From: JAIBJN01 sp035461525
GTDB taxonomy: Bacteria; Actinomycetota; Thermoleophilia; Gaiellales; Gaiellaceae
Assembly: GCA_035461525.1 (NCBI GenBank)
Contig: DATHVD010000108.1
Span: forward strand, 1 to 23,608
Reading direction: 5' to 3'
DNA length: 23,608 bases
Part shown: one piece after another, positions 7,620 to 15,500 of the stretch
How positions within the stretch are numbered: position 1 is the stretch's first letter
How the letters are laid out: each line of letters begins with the position of its first letter
The notes under the pieces: generated by a model
Told to the model about the DNA's origin: nothing
What the model saw: the letters and a program-made list of their open reading frames with translations, nothing else
Databases searched by the model: none
Translations under genes and position numbers: made by a program

Positions 7620-8815
7620 TCGACGAGCGCCGTCTGGTCGACCTCGCGCTCCGGCTCGTCTCGACGCCGTCCTTCACCGGCGCCGAGGAGGCCGCGGCGG
7701 CGCTCGTCAGGGACGAACTCGCCGGCATGGGGCTCCAGGTGCAGTGGCAGCAGGTCGAGGAGGGGCGCGCGAACGTGCTCGGGACCTGGGCGGGGACTGG
7801 CGGCGGGCCGACGCTGATGTTCAACGGCCACCTGGACACGTCCTACTCGGGGCGCGAGCCTTGGCTCGCGGGCATCCCCGGGTTCCAGCCCGAGGCCTTC
7901 CAGCGCGACGGGCGCATCTACGGGCTCGGGATCTCGAACATGAAGGGCGCGGTCGCCTGCTACGTCGAGGCGCTGCGCTCGCTCCTCGAGGCCGGAGTGC
8001 GCCTGCGCGGCGACGTCCAGATCGCGGCCGTCGCCGGCGAGATCGAGAAGACGCAGGAAGGAGAGGACCAGGGGGCCGAGTTCCGAGGCTACGCGGCCGG
8101 CTCGCGCCACCTCGTCGGCCACGGCGGCGCGGCCCACATGTGCGTCCTCGGTGAGCCGACCGAGAACAAGGTCGTCCTCGCCCACTTCGGGACGCTCTGG
8201 CTGCGCCTGGCGACCCACGGGCCGTTCGTCCACACGGCGTTCAGCTCCGGACACATCGAGGAGAACTCGATCGTGCGCATGCGCCGGGTCCTCGACGAGG
8301 TGCTCGCGTGGCTCCCGACCTGGGAGGAGGAGATGAGCTACGGCGACGTGCGCGGGGTCGCGAACGTCGGCGCGATCCGCGGCGGCTTCGGCTGGCGCGT
8401 CTCCCGGACGCCGCACCAGACCGACCTCTACCTCGACCTGCGCGTGCCGCCGGACGTGCCCATGGCCGAGGCGCGGCGGAAGGCGCTCGACTTCGTGCGC
8501 GGCCTCCAGGGCGTCGTCGAGGCGGAGGTCTACGTGACCGCGCCCGGCGCCGAGATCGACGCGGAGCACCCGCTCGTCGGCGCGCTCGAGTCCGCGCACG
8601 CCGAGGTCTTCGGCGCCAGGCCCGAGCGCGACGTCACGCGCTGGTTCTCGGACGCCTCGGTGCTCACGCGCTACGGGATCGCTACCGTGAACTACGGGAC
8701 GTCGAGCGGGCTCCCGGACGCGGAGCTGGGCGAGAATCTCGAGATCGAGGGGCTGGTGAGGACGGCGGAGGTGTACGCGCGGGTGGCGCGCACGGTCTGC
8801 GGGGTGGAGGGATGA
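7616..8815 (+). CDS. M20-family metallohydrolase (ArgE/DapE/ACY1-like)
   Basis: This 399-residue enzyme belongs to the M20 amidohydrolase/peptidase family, which cleaves N-acyl or peptide-type C-N bonds with two Zn ions. The HLD motif (His72, Asp74), the AGEIEKT segment holding the general-base region (Glu142, Glu144) and GEPT (Glu180) are visible, with a central dimerisation domain. Two positions are unusual. The metal-bridging Asp of the usual GxGxxDxKG motif is Asn108 (GLGISNMKG), and the C-terminal segment where an AH ligand is expected reads GLPDAELGENLE, without His. It overlaps its neighbours by 4 nt on both sides. It may hydrolyse a formamide or amide made by the oxidative steps. Confidence 0.9.
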   Translation: MIDERRLVDLALRLVSTPSFTGAEEAAAALVRDELAGMGLQVQWQQVEEGRANVLGTWAGTGGGPTLMFNGHLDTSYSGREPWLAGIPGFQPEAFQRDGRIYGLGISNMKGAVACYVEALRSLLEAGVRLRGDVQIAAVAGEIEKTQEGEDQGAEFRGYAAGSRHLVGHGGAAHMCVLGEPTENKVVLAHFGTLWLRLATHGPFVHTAFSSGHIEENSIVRMRRVLDEVLAWLPTWEEEMSYGDVRGVANVGAIRGGFGWRVSRTPHQTDLYLDLRVPPDVPMAEARRKALDFVRGLQGVVEAEVYVTAPGAEIDAEHPLVGALESAHAEVFGARPERDVTRWFSDASVLTRYGIATVNYGTSSGLPDAELGENLEIEGLVRTAEVYARVARTVCGVEG

Positions 8816-9678
8816 AGCTCGTCACGTTCGACGAGGGCCGCGTGGGCCGCGTGGACGGGGACCAGATCGCCGTCCTCGACATCGGAACCATGCGCGAGTA
8901 CTTCGAGCGCGGCGGCGCGGACGAGACCGGAGAGCGCGTCGCGCTCTCCGACGCGCGCCTGCGCGCGCCGATCGTCCCCAAGAAGTTCTTCCACACGGCC
9001 GGCAACTTCCGCGAGCACGAGGAGGAGTCGAAGCGCGTCGGCTGGACGCACGAGATCGCGCCCTGGATCGTCTTCTTCCAGAACGTCGACGCGATCATCG
9101 GCCCCGGCGACCCGGTCGTCTACCCCGAGCACCTGACCCAAGAGCTCGACTACGAGCTCGAGCTCGCGGTCGTGATCTCGAGGCCCGGGAAGTGGTTCGG
9201 CCCGGAGGAGGCGGCCGACCACATCGGCGGCTACGTCATCTTCAACGACATCACGGCGCGCGACATCCAGCGGCGCGAGATGCGCTCCGGCGTCTTCTCC
9301 TTCTGCAAGGCGATCGACACCTTCTGCCCGCTCGGCCCCTGGATCGTCACCCCGGACGAGGTTCCCGATCCCCACGACCTTGCCATGGAGCTGCGCGTCA
9401 ACGGCGAGCCGCGCCAGGTCTCGCACTCGAGCCGCATGTCGGTGACGATCCCGGAGATCCTCTCCCACTACTCGGCGCTCGGCTACAGCGCCGGCGACGT
9501 CGTCTCGACCGGCACGGTCTCGGGCGTCGCCGGCTTCAGCGAGGACGCTGCGTCGCTCTACCTGAAGCCCGGCGACGTGATGGAGGGCGAGATCGAGCGC
9601 ATCGGAGTCCTCAGGAACCCCGTCGTCTCGTGGGAGGAGGCCCACGGCGAGCCCGCCCCGCCGCGGGTGCGCTGGTGA
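8812..9678 (+). CDS. fumarylacetoacetate hydrolase-family protein
   Basis: This 288-residue protein is of the FAH superfamily, which includes acylpyruvate hydrolases, fumarylacetoacetate hydrolases and 2-oxo-hept-3-ene-dioate hydratase/isomerases. The metal site is visible as Glu115 and Glu117 in ELDYELELAVV and Asp146 in GYVIFNDITARDIQ, followed by Lys166 and Asp169 in KAIDTFCPLGPW and the TGTVSGVAGF turn near the C-terminus. A short N-terminal domain (residues 1-50) precedes the catalytic domain. The ATG overlaps the M20 stop (ATGA) after GGTGGAGG. It ends the first plus-strand transcription unit and probably cleaves a 1,3-diketo or enol acid formed after ring opening. Confidence 0.92.
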   Translation: MKLVTFDEGRVGRVDGDQIAVLDIGTMREYFERGGADETGERVALSDARLRAPIVPKKFFHTAGNFREHEEESKRVGWTHEIAPWIVFFQNVDAIIGPGDPVVYPEHLTQELDYELELAVVISRPGKWFGPEEAADHIGGYVIFNDITARDIQRREMRSGVFSFCKAIDTFCPLGPWIVTPDEVPDPHDLAMELRVNGEPRQVSHSSRMSVTIPEILSHYSALGYSAGDVVSTGTVSGVAGFSEDAASLYLKPGDVMEGEIERIGVLRNPVVSWEEAHGEPAPPRVRW

Positions 9679-9709
9679 CCCTCGCCGACCCTCGCTACCC
9701 GCGTCTAGA

Positions 9710-9727
9710 CGGGAGACCCGCCTCCCG
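9710..9727. other. small hairpin between two operon segments
   Basis: CGGGAG (9710-9715) and CTCCCG (9722-9727) form a 6-bp stem with a 6-nt loop, 31 bp after the FAH-family stop. No T-tract follows, so it is at best a weak or Rho-assisted terminator or an mRNA-stability element. The rest of the 119-bp gap shows no convincing promoter for the M24 gene. Confidence 0.2.
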
Positions 9728-9797
9728 CCCCGTTGGCTTCGAGCCTAGCCGGAAGATCCGCGCTCGTGGGTGACGGGACCGTGCCGGAAGCGCGCCG

Positions 9798-10964
9798 GTG
9801 ACCTGGCCGCGGGACGAGGGGAAGCTCGACCGCGTCCGGGCCCTCATGGCCGACGAGGACCTCGACGTGCTCGTCGTCCGCGCGCCCGACAACGTCCTCT
9901 ACCTCTCCAACTACTGGTGCATGAAGGGCTACGACGTCGTCGTCTTCCCCCGGGAGGGCGAGCCCGTGCTCATCGTGCTCGAGCCCCAGGAGGAAGAGGC
10001 CGTGCGCACGGCCTGGACGGAGGACCTACGCCTCTTCCGCGGCTACGACGAGTCCGACCCGCGCCCGCCGACGGCCCGCTCCCTCGAGGTGGCGCAGGAG
10101 GTCGTCCGCTCGGGCGGCTGGGAGCGCGTCGGGCTCGAGCTCTCGCTCGGCACCCAGGCCTCCGACCGGATGGTGGGCGAGCCGACGACGTACACGCACG
10201 GCTTCTTCCATGCCTTCGGCGAGGCGGCCGACGCGACGCCGCTGCTCGTCCGCGCACGCGCGATCAAGACCGCGCAGGAGGTCGAGCGCATGCTCCTCGC
10301 CAACGAGCTCGCCGCCCGCGCCATGGAGCACGTCCGGCGCGAGCTCCGGCCGGGCATGAAGGAGAGCGAGGCGGCGGCGCTCTGGGAGGGCTTCGTCCAC
10401 GGCGAGGGCACCGGCTGGGACGGCGGCAGGGTCGAGCTCGCCCGCGGCTTCTCGCTGGTCTGGTCCGGTCCCGGGATTCGCACCTTCACCTCCACCGGCG
10501 ACCGGCCCGTACAGGAGGACGAGCCGACGCTCTTCGAGATCTGGGTCTGCGCCGACGGCTACTGGTGCGATCACACGAAGAACGTCTGCCCCGGCGAGCT
10601 CACGCCCGCCTACGACGAGCTCCTGGAGGGCCTCCTGACCGTCTACCGTGCAGCCGTGGCCCACGTCCGCCCGGGAGCGAGCCTCGCCGAGCTCGACCGC
10701 CTCATCCGCGAGAGGATCGCCGAGGCGGGCTATCCCGGCCAGCCGTCGCACCCGGTCGCGCACGGCGTCGGCGCCCGTGCGCACGAGCCGCCGTACGCCC
10801 ATCAGGCGGGCGGGGGCACGATCGAGGAGGGCATGGTGCTCGCGATCGAGCCGGGCGCGTACTGGGAGGGCGGCGGCGGTCTCCGTCTCGAGGACAACTT
10901 CCTCGTCACCGCGGACGGCGCCGAGCAGCTCTCCTCCTTCCCCGACGACTTTCGCCAGGCGTGA
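9798..10964 (+). CDS. M24-family creatinase/Xaa-Pro aminopeptidase-like hydrolase
   Basis: This 388-residue protein has a creatinase N-terminal domain (residues 1 to about 140) and a pita-bread M24 catalytic domain. The five metal-ligand positions can be placed: Glu247, Asp258 (FEIWVCADGYWCD), His322 (HGVG), Glu351 (EPG) and Glu365 (RLEDN). The first is Glu where Asp is usual. Family members hydrolyse X-Pro peptides, creatine, ectoine and related cyclic or guanidino compounds; the neighbours favour a catabolic C-N hydrolase over a general peptidase. The GTG at 9798 begins directly at the conserved N-terminus with a weak GGAAG upstream. The stop overlaps the next gene (GTGA). Confidence 0.9.
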   Translation: MTWPRDEGKLDRVRALMADEDLDVLVVRAPDNVLYLSNYWCMKGYDVVVFPREGEPVLIVLEPQEEEAVRTAWTEDLRLFRGYDESDPRPPTARSLEVAQEVVRSGGWERVGLELSLGTQASDRMVGEPTTYTHGFFHAFGEAADATPLLVRARAIKTAQEVERMLLANELAARAMEHVRRELRPGMKESEAAALWEGFVHGEGTGWDGGRVELARGFSLVWSGPGIRTFTSTGDRPVQEDEPTLFEIWVCADGYWCDHTKNVCPGELTPAYDELLEGLLTVYRAAVAHVRPGASLAELDRLIRERIAEAGYPGQPSHPVAHGVGARAHEPPYAHQAGGGTIEEGMVLAIEPGAYWEGGGGLRLEDNFLVTADGAEQLSSFPDDFRQA

Positions 10965-12133
10965 TCGACCGCGACAAGCTCTGGACCGGCCCGGTCAACG
11001 ACCCCTACCGCGGCGCCGGGCGAGTGGGGCTCTACGACACGACGCTCCGCGACGGGGAGCAGACCGTCGGCGTCGTCCTCTCGCCCGAGGACAAGCTCGA
11101 GATCGCCCGCGCGCTCGACGCGCTCGGGATCGACCGGATCGAGGCAGGGTTCCCGCGCGTCTCCGAGGACGACCGCCGGGCCTTCGAGCTCATCCTCGCA
11201 GCGGGCCTCGATGCCGAGGTGTGGGGCTTCTCGCGCGCCGTCCGGGCCGACGTCGAGGCGCTGCTCGAGCTCGGCGTCTCCGCGTCCGTCGTCGAGTCCC
11301 CGATCTCGGATCTCAAGCTCGACGCGCTCGGCGTCAGCCGCGAGACGATGCTCGACCGCATCCGCGACGCCGTCTCCTTCGCCGCGGGCGAGGGCGTCAC
11401 CGTCGCCTACTTCGGCGTCGACTCGAGCCGCGCCGACCCCGCGTTCTTCGAGCGGGCCTACGCAGTCGCGGTCGAGGCGGGCGCGAAGGAGGTCGTCGTC
11501 GTCGACACGCTCGGGATCGCTACGCCCGAAGCGGCGGCGGATCTCGTCGGGCGCACCGTCGAAGCCGTCGGCCCCGGCGTGCCCGTCCACTTTCACGGCC
11601 ACAACGACTTCGGGCTCGCCACCGCTGCCGCCCTGGCCGCGGTCAAGGCGGGCGCGGGTTGGATCCAAGGGACGATCAACGGCATGGGCGAGCGGGCGGG
11701 GAACGCGAACCTGCTCGAGGTCGCCCTCGCCCTCGACGCGCTCTACGGGATCGAGACCGGCCTCCGCCTCGAGCGCGCCCGCGAGGTCTCGGAGCGCGTG
11801 CGCGAGCTCTCGGGCTACGCGCTGGAGCCCTGGAAGCCGGTCGTCGGCGAGACGCTCTTCCGCCGCGAGAGCGGCGCCGTCGCCAGCCAGTTCCACGACC
11901 CGCCCTCGATCGAGCCGTACTCCTCCGAGGTCGTCGCCGCCGAGCGGGCGGTCGTCCTCGGCAAGAAGAGCGGCATCGACTCCATCCGCATCAAGGCGGC
12001 CGAGCTCGGGCTCGAGCTCTCCGAGGACGCCGAGCGCGAGCTCCTCGCCGCCGTCAAGGCGCGCGGCGCCGAAAAGCGGGGCCTCGTCACGGACGACGAG
12101 CTCGCCGAGCTCGCCCGCGCGCTCACCGCCTAG
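10961..12133 (+). CDS. DRE-TIM metallolyase (2-isopropylmalate/homocitrate synthase-like)
   Basis: This 390-residue protein is an HMGL-like TIM barrel. It starts with the DTTLRDGEQ signature (Arg30 and Asp31 catalytic/metal), has HFHGHND (His212 and His214 as likely ligands) and NGMGERAGN, with a short C-terminal region. It lacks the full LeuA allosteric regulatory domain, matching homocitrate-synthase or citramalate-like forms of about 380 residues. The reaction would be a Claisen condensation of an acyl-CoA with a 2-keto acid, or the reverse cleavage. In this catabolic setting it may consume a keto acid produced by the pathway. The GTG start overlaps the M24 stop. Confidence 0.9.
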   Translation: MIDRDKLWTGPVNDPYRGAGRVGLYDTTLRDGEQTVGVVLSPEDKLEIARALDALGIDRIEAGFPRVSEDDRRAFELILAAGLDAEVWGFSRAVRADVEALLELGVSASVVESPISDLKLDALGVSRETMLDRIRDAVSFAAGEGVTVAYFGVDSSRADPAFFERAYAVAVEAGAKEVVVVDTLGIATPEAAADLVGRTVEAVGPGVPVHFHGHNDFGLATAAALAAVKAGAGWIQGTINGMGERAGNANLLEVALALDALYGIETGLRLERAREVSERVRELSGYALEPWKPVVGETLFRRESGAVASQFHDPPSIEPYSSEVVAAERAVVLGKKSGIDSIRIKAAELGLELSEDAERELLAAVKARGAEKRGLVTDDELAELARALTA

Positions 12134-12146
12134 ACAGGAGGACGCC

Positions 12147-12539
12147 ATGCCCCGTCAGGACGTCAACCCGGCCGGCCTCCACCCGGCGCCGGGGTTCAGC
12201 CACGTCAGTCTCGCGCAGGGGGGCAGGCTCGTCTGCTTCGCGGGCCAGCTCGGCCTCGACGAGGAGTTCGGGATCGTCGGGGGCGACGACCTCGGCGAGC
12301 AGACGAAGGCCGCCATGCGCAACCTCGAGACGGCGATGCGCGAGGTCGGCGTCGGTTGGGACGACATCGTCCGTCGCACGATCTACACGCTGCATCCGAC
12401 CGAGTACGAGACGATCACGGCCGCGATCGACGAGGTCACGGGCGGTGCCGACCACCCGGCGCAGACGATCGTCGGCGTCACCGGGCTCGCCGTCCCCGGG
12501 TGCCTGATCGAGATCGAGTGCACCGCCGCGCTCGCCTGA
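12147..12539 (+). CDS. RidA/YjgF/YER057c-family protein
   Basis: This 130-residue protein has the chorismate-mutase-like RidA fold. RidA proteins hydrolyse reactive enamine/imine intermediates; RutC of the uracil Rut pathway is a related member. The ATG has a strong AGGAGG about 5 nt upstream. The C-terminal signature HPAQTIVGV...LIEIE is recognisable, but the Arg that defines active Rid imine deaminases (Arg105 in E. coli) is Gln106 here, so classical imine deamination is doubtful. It is the last gene of its run, and a promoter-like TTGACA motif begins 11 bp after the stop. Confidence 0.9.
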   Translation: MPRQDVNPAGLHPAPGFSHVSLAQGGRLVCFAGQLGLDEEFGIVGGDDLGEQTKAAMRNLETAMREVGVGWDDIVRRTIYTLHPTEYETITAAIDEVTGGADHPAQTIVGVTGLAVPGCLIEIECTAALA

Positions 12540-12549
12540 CGGGGCCGCA

Positions 12550-12566
12550 TTTGACACTTGATCAGA
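12550..12566 (+). repeat. motif copy 1: TTTGACACTTGATCAGA
   Basis: This 17-bp sequence recurs at 15484-15500 with one mismatch (C to A at position 14). It contains a perfect TTGACA -35 hexamer and here a TGATCA palindrome (12559-12564). It stands just upstream of the GntR gene, as expected for an autoregulated promoter/operator. Confidence 0.6.
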
Positions 12567-12579
12567 TCCGGGGGACGAT
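12551..12579 (+). promoter_or_regulatory. candidate promoter of the GntR gene
   Basis: TTGACA (12551-12556), a 17-bp spacer and GACGAT (12574-12579, A at position 2 and T at 6 as in TAnnnT) predict a transcription start near 12587, exactly at an in-frame GTG. This would make a leaderless GntR mRNA. The -35 box is perfect; the -10 box is weak. Confidence 0.45.
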
Positions 12580-12586
12580 GTTCCCC

Positions 12587-13273
12587 GTGAAGTCAGCCCC
12601 CGTGCCCGCAGAGCGCGCGCGGCGCCACCGGACGATGGCGGAGGCCGCGGCCGCCGAGTTGCAGGAGGCCATCCTCGCCGGAGAGCTCGAGCCCGGCGCG
12701 CCCCTGCGCCTCGAGGATCTCGCCCGCTCGCTGGGCATGAGCATCTCGCCGGTGCGTGAGGCGGTGCGTCGCCTCGAGACGCTCGGGCTCGCCGTCCACG
12801 TCCCGCACCGCGGCGCCCGGGTCGCGGAGCTCGCCATCGACGACCTCCGCGACACGTACGAGGTGCGGCTGGCCCTCGAGACCCTCGCCGTCCGCCGCGC
12901 CGCCGAGCGCTTCGCGGGCGAGGACGCCGACCGCTGCCGCGCCCTCCTCGACGCCTACGCCGACGCCCACCGCCGCGGCGACGCCCGCGAGGCCCGCCGC
13001 GCGCACACGGACTTCCACCTCACCCTCTACGCGGCCTCGGGCTCGGACTGGCTCGTGCGCCTCATCCGCCCGGCGTGGGAGAACTCCGAGCGCTACCGCG
13101 CCCTCTCCCTCTCGGGCCGTTCCCTTGACCAGCGGCGCGAGGAGCACGAGGCGATCCTCGACGCCTGCGTCCGCCACGACCCCGACGAGGCGGCCGAGCG
13201 CCTGCGCCTGCACCTCGCCCTCACCGCCAACCTCGTCGCCCGCCGCATGGGGGCGGACGACCTCTTCCCGTGA
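12587..13273 (+). CDS. GntR-family transcriptional regulator, FCD (FadR/VanR-like) domain
   Basis: This 228-residue regulator has an N-terminal winged helix (LRLEDLARSLGMSISPVREAVRRLETLGL, which I give in part as its recognition region) and an all-helical FCD ligand domain. Expected FCD metal residues are visible: Asp in HTDFHLTLY, His in EEHEAILDA and His in LHLALT. FCD regulators bind organic acids and usually repress catabolic operons. The start is either GTG 12587, matching the predicted transcription start, or ATG 12578, nine bases earlier and overlapping the -10 box; I prefer the GTG. The stop overlaps the flavin reductase start (GTGA). It probably controls its own promoter and the LLM operon at 15.5 kb through the shared 17-bp motif. 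Confidence 0.88.
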   Translation: MKSAPVPAERARRHRTMAEAAAAELQEAILAGELEPGAPLRLEDLARSLGMSISPVREAVRRLETLGLAVHVPHRGARVAELAIDDLRDTYEVRLALETLAVRRAAERFAGEDADRCRALLDAYADAHRRGDAREARRAHTDFHLTLYAASGSDWLVRLIRPAWENSERYRALSLSGRSLDQRREEHEAILDACVRHDPDEAAERLRLHLALTANLVARRMGADDLFP

Positions 13274-13854
13274 GCGACTACGCGGAGTTCACCCCCGACC
13301 CGCGCACGCTCGTCGGCGGCTACGTCGAGGCCGATCCGGCTTTCGGGCCCGCACGCCCGGCGACCGTCGACGAGGAGACCTTCAAGGCCGCGATGCGCTC
13401 GCTCGCCGCCGGCGTCGTCATGGTCGTCGCGCGGCGGGAGGAGCGCCTCTGGGGGCTGACGATCAGCGCCTGCTGCTCGATCTCGGCCAACCCGCCCCAG
13501 ATCCTCATCTCCCTGGCGAACGACGCGAGCTGCCTTCCCGCCGTTCTGGAGACCCGGCGCTTCGGCCTCAGCGTCCTCCGCGAGGACCAGAAGCACCTCG
13601 CCGAGCTCGGCGCCGTTCCCGGCGGGCCCAAGTACGTGGACGCCTTCTGCGACACCGTCGCCTCGGGCCGGCGGACGACGACGATCGCCGGCGCCCTCGT
13701 CCACCTCGACTGCTCGGTCCACCGCGTCTTCGAGGTGAGCGACCACACGCTCCTGATCGGGAACGTCGAGGCCGTCGCGTCGCCGTCGGGCGAGGCCGGG
13801 CCGCTCGTCTACTTCGACCGGACCTTCCACGCGCTCGGGGAGCCGGTGGAGTGA
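13270..13854 (+). CDS. flavin reductase (HpaC/RutF-like)
   Basis: This 194-residue protein belongs to the flavin reductase-like FMN-binding split-barrel family. The conserved core is seen as FKAAMRSLAAGVVMVV, GLTISACCSISANPPQILISL, and a C-terminal HTLLIGNVEAV...PLVYFDRTFHAL with the family's typical YxxxxxH-like ending. An N-terminal extension of about 35 residues precedes the domain. Such enzymes reduce free FMN or FAD with NAD(P)H for partner monooxygenases. The two LLM proteins (6588 and 15573) are the obvious candidate partners. The GTG start overlaps the GntR stop and its own stop overlaps the next gene, so three genes are tightly coupled. Confidence 0.92.
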   Translation: MSDYAEFTPDPRTLVGGYVEADPAFGPARPATVDEETFKAAMRSLAAGVVMVVARREERLWGLTISACCSISANPPQILISLANDASCLPAVLETRRFGLSVLREDQKHLAELGAVPGGPKYVDAFCDTVASGRRTTTIAGALVHLDCSVHRVFEVSDHTLLIGNVEAVASPSGEAGPLVYFDRTFHALGEPVE

Positions 13855-15488
13855 CGGACCGCTACGACGTCGTCTTCGTCGGCAGCGGGATCAACTCCCT
13901 CGTCGGCGCGGCGCTCCTGGCCAGGGCCGGACGGCGCGTCCTCGTGCTCGAGCGCAACGACTGGCTCGGCGGTGCGATCAAGACTGCCGAGATCACGGAG
14001 CCCGGCTTCCTGCACGAGGTCTATGCCTCCTGGCACCCGCTCTTCATGGGCTCCGCGGCGTACACCGAGCTCGCCGACGACCTGCACGCGCGGGGGCTCG
14101 AGTACCTCAACACCGACCTCCCGACCGCCTCCCTCTTCCCCGACGGGACGAGCGCGTTCCTCACCACCGACCACGCCGCGAACGTGGAGGAGCTCGAGCG
14201 GCACGCCGCCGGCGACGGCGTGGCGTGGGACCGGGTCGTCGGGGAGTTCATGCCCAACGCCGACATCGCCTTCGGCGTCCTCGGCACCGAGCTCTGGTCC
14301 CCTGCGGGCGCGGGCCTCGGCCTCAAGGCGTACCGGCGCCTCGGCCGGCGCGGCCTCGTCGAGTTCGCGGGCACCGTGCTCTCGACGGCCCGCGACTTCC
14401 TCGAGGAGACGTTCGCCTCGCCGCAGGCGCACGGCCTCCTCGCACCGTGGGTGCTCCACACGGGGCTCGGGCCCGACGCGGCCGCCTCGGGGTTCATGAC
14501 GCGCGTCATCGCCGTCGCCGTCGAGGTGGGCGGGATGCCCGTGCCGCGCGGCGGCGGGGTGAAGCTCGTCGAGGCGCTGACGGGGATCGTCGAGGATGCC
14601 GGCGGCGCGTGCGAGACGGGAAGCGAGGTCGAGCGGGTGCTCCTCCGGGACGGCCGGGCGGCGGGCGTCGCGCTCGCGGGGGGCCGGACCGTCGAGGCGG
14701 GCGAGGCGGTCGTCGCCAACGTGACGCCGCAGCAGCTCTACGAGCGCCTGCTCGTGGAGGCGCCCGTTCCGGCCGAGGCGGTCGCGGCCGCGCGCCGGTT
14801 CCGCTACGGCCGGGGCGAGATGCAGATTCACATGGCGCTCTCCGAGCCGCCCCGCTGGGCGGGCGACGACCGGCTCGGGCGGACGGCGATCGTGCACGTC
14901 ACGCCCGGCCTCGACGGCGTCTCGCGCGCCGTCAACGAGGCCGACCGCGGCCTCCTGCCCGCCGAGGCGACGATCGTGTGCGGCCAGCCGCTCGCGGTCG
15001 ATCCGTCCCGGGCGCCGGAAGGGAAGTCCATCCTCTGGATCCAGCTCCAGGAGGTGCCCTCACGGCCGAAGGGCGACGCCGCCGGCGAGCTCGACACAGG
15101 CGACGGGACGTGGACGGGGGAGCTGCGCGAGCGCTACGCCGACCGCATCCAGGCGCGCCTCGCCCGCCAGATCGAGAACCTCGACTCGGCTCTCCTGCAG
15201 CGCGTCGTCCTCTCCCCGGCCGACATCGAGGCGGACAACCCGAACATGGTCGGCGGCGACATCTACTCGGGCTCCTGCGCCCTCGACCAGAACCTCGTCT
15301 GGCGCCCGCGGCCGGAGCTCCCCGGCCACGCGACGCCCGTGGACGGCCTCTACCACATCGGCGCGAGCACCCACCCCGGGCCCGGCCTCGGCGCGGGGTC
15401 GGGCACGCTCGTGGCGAAGGAGATCGCCAAGGGGCCGCTCCCGCGCCGCGCGCTGGACAGGATCGGCAGGCTCGTCAGGAGGGTTTGA
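13851..15488 (+). CDS. phytoene desaturase/PYROXD2-like NAD(P)/FAD-dependent oxidoreductase
   Basis: This 545-residue flavoprotein starts at GTG 13851 (GTGA overlap, GGTGGA upstream). A Rossmann FAD site opens the protein (DVVFVGSGINSLVGAALLAR, with VLVLERN as the second strand and acidic residue). The C-terminus carries the typical FAD-binding segment GLYHIGASTHPGPGLGAGSG. Length and layout fit the CrtI/PYROXD2 amine oxidase-like group. There are no carotenoid genes nearby, so a carotenoid role is unlikely; a dehydrogenase or isomerase for a pathway intermediate is more plausible. Its TGA lies inside the second copy of the shared 17-bp motif. Confidence 0.9.
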   Translation: MTDRYDVVFVGSGINSLVGAALLARAGRRVLVLERNDWLGGAIKTAEITEPGFLHEVYASWHPLFMGSAAYTELADDLHARGLEYLNTDLPTASLFPDGTSAFLTTDHAANVEELERHAAGDGVAWDRVVGEFMPNADIAFGVLGTELWSPAGAGLGLKAYRRLGRRGLVEFAGTVLSTARDFLEETFASPQAHGLLAPWVLHTGLGPDAAASGFMTRVIAVAVEVGGMPVPRGGGVKLVEALTGIVEDAGGACETGSEVERVLLRDGRAAGVALAGGRTVEAGEAVVANVTPQQLYERLLVEAPVPAEAVAAARRFRYGRGEMQIHMALSEPPRWAGDDRLGRTAIVHVTPGLDGVSRAVNEADRGLLPAEATIVCGQPLAVDPSRAPEGKSILWIQLQEVPSRPKGDAAGELDTGDGTWTGELRERYADRIQARLARQIENLDSALLQRVVLSPADIEADNPNMVGGDIYSGSCALDQNLVWRPRPELPGHATPVDGLYHIGASTHPGPGLGAGSGTLVAKEIAKGPLPRRALDRIGRLVRRV

Positions 15489-15500
15489 CACTTGATAAGA
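15484..15500 (+). repeat. motif copy 2: TTTGACACTTGATAAGA
   Basis: This is the second copy of the motif at 12550-12566, identical at 16 of 17 positions. It overlaps the stop codon of the FAD oxidoreductase gene (TGA 15486-15488) and precedes the LLM-transporter operon. The central palindrome TGATCA of copy 1 is TGATAA here, so the conserved element is the direct sequence TTTGACACTTGAT rather than the dyad. Confidence 0.6.

Noticed and set aside
9710..9727. Intrinsic terminator after the FAH-family gene
   Set aside because: The hairpin is short and has no T-tract; it is listed only as a weak hairpin.
13851..15488. Carotenoid phytoene desaturase
   Set aside because: The fold matches the CrtI superfamily, but there is no carotenoid gene nearby and the PYROXD2-like layout with catabolic neighbours argues against it.
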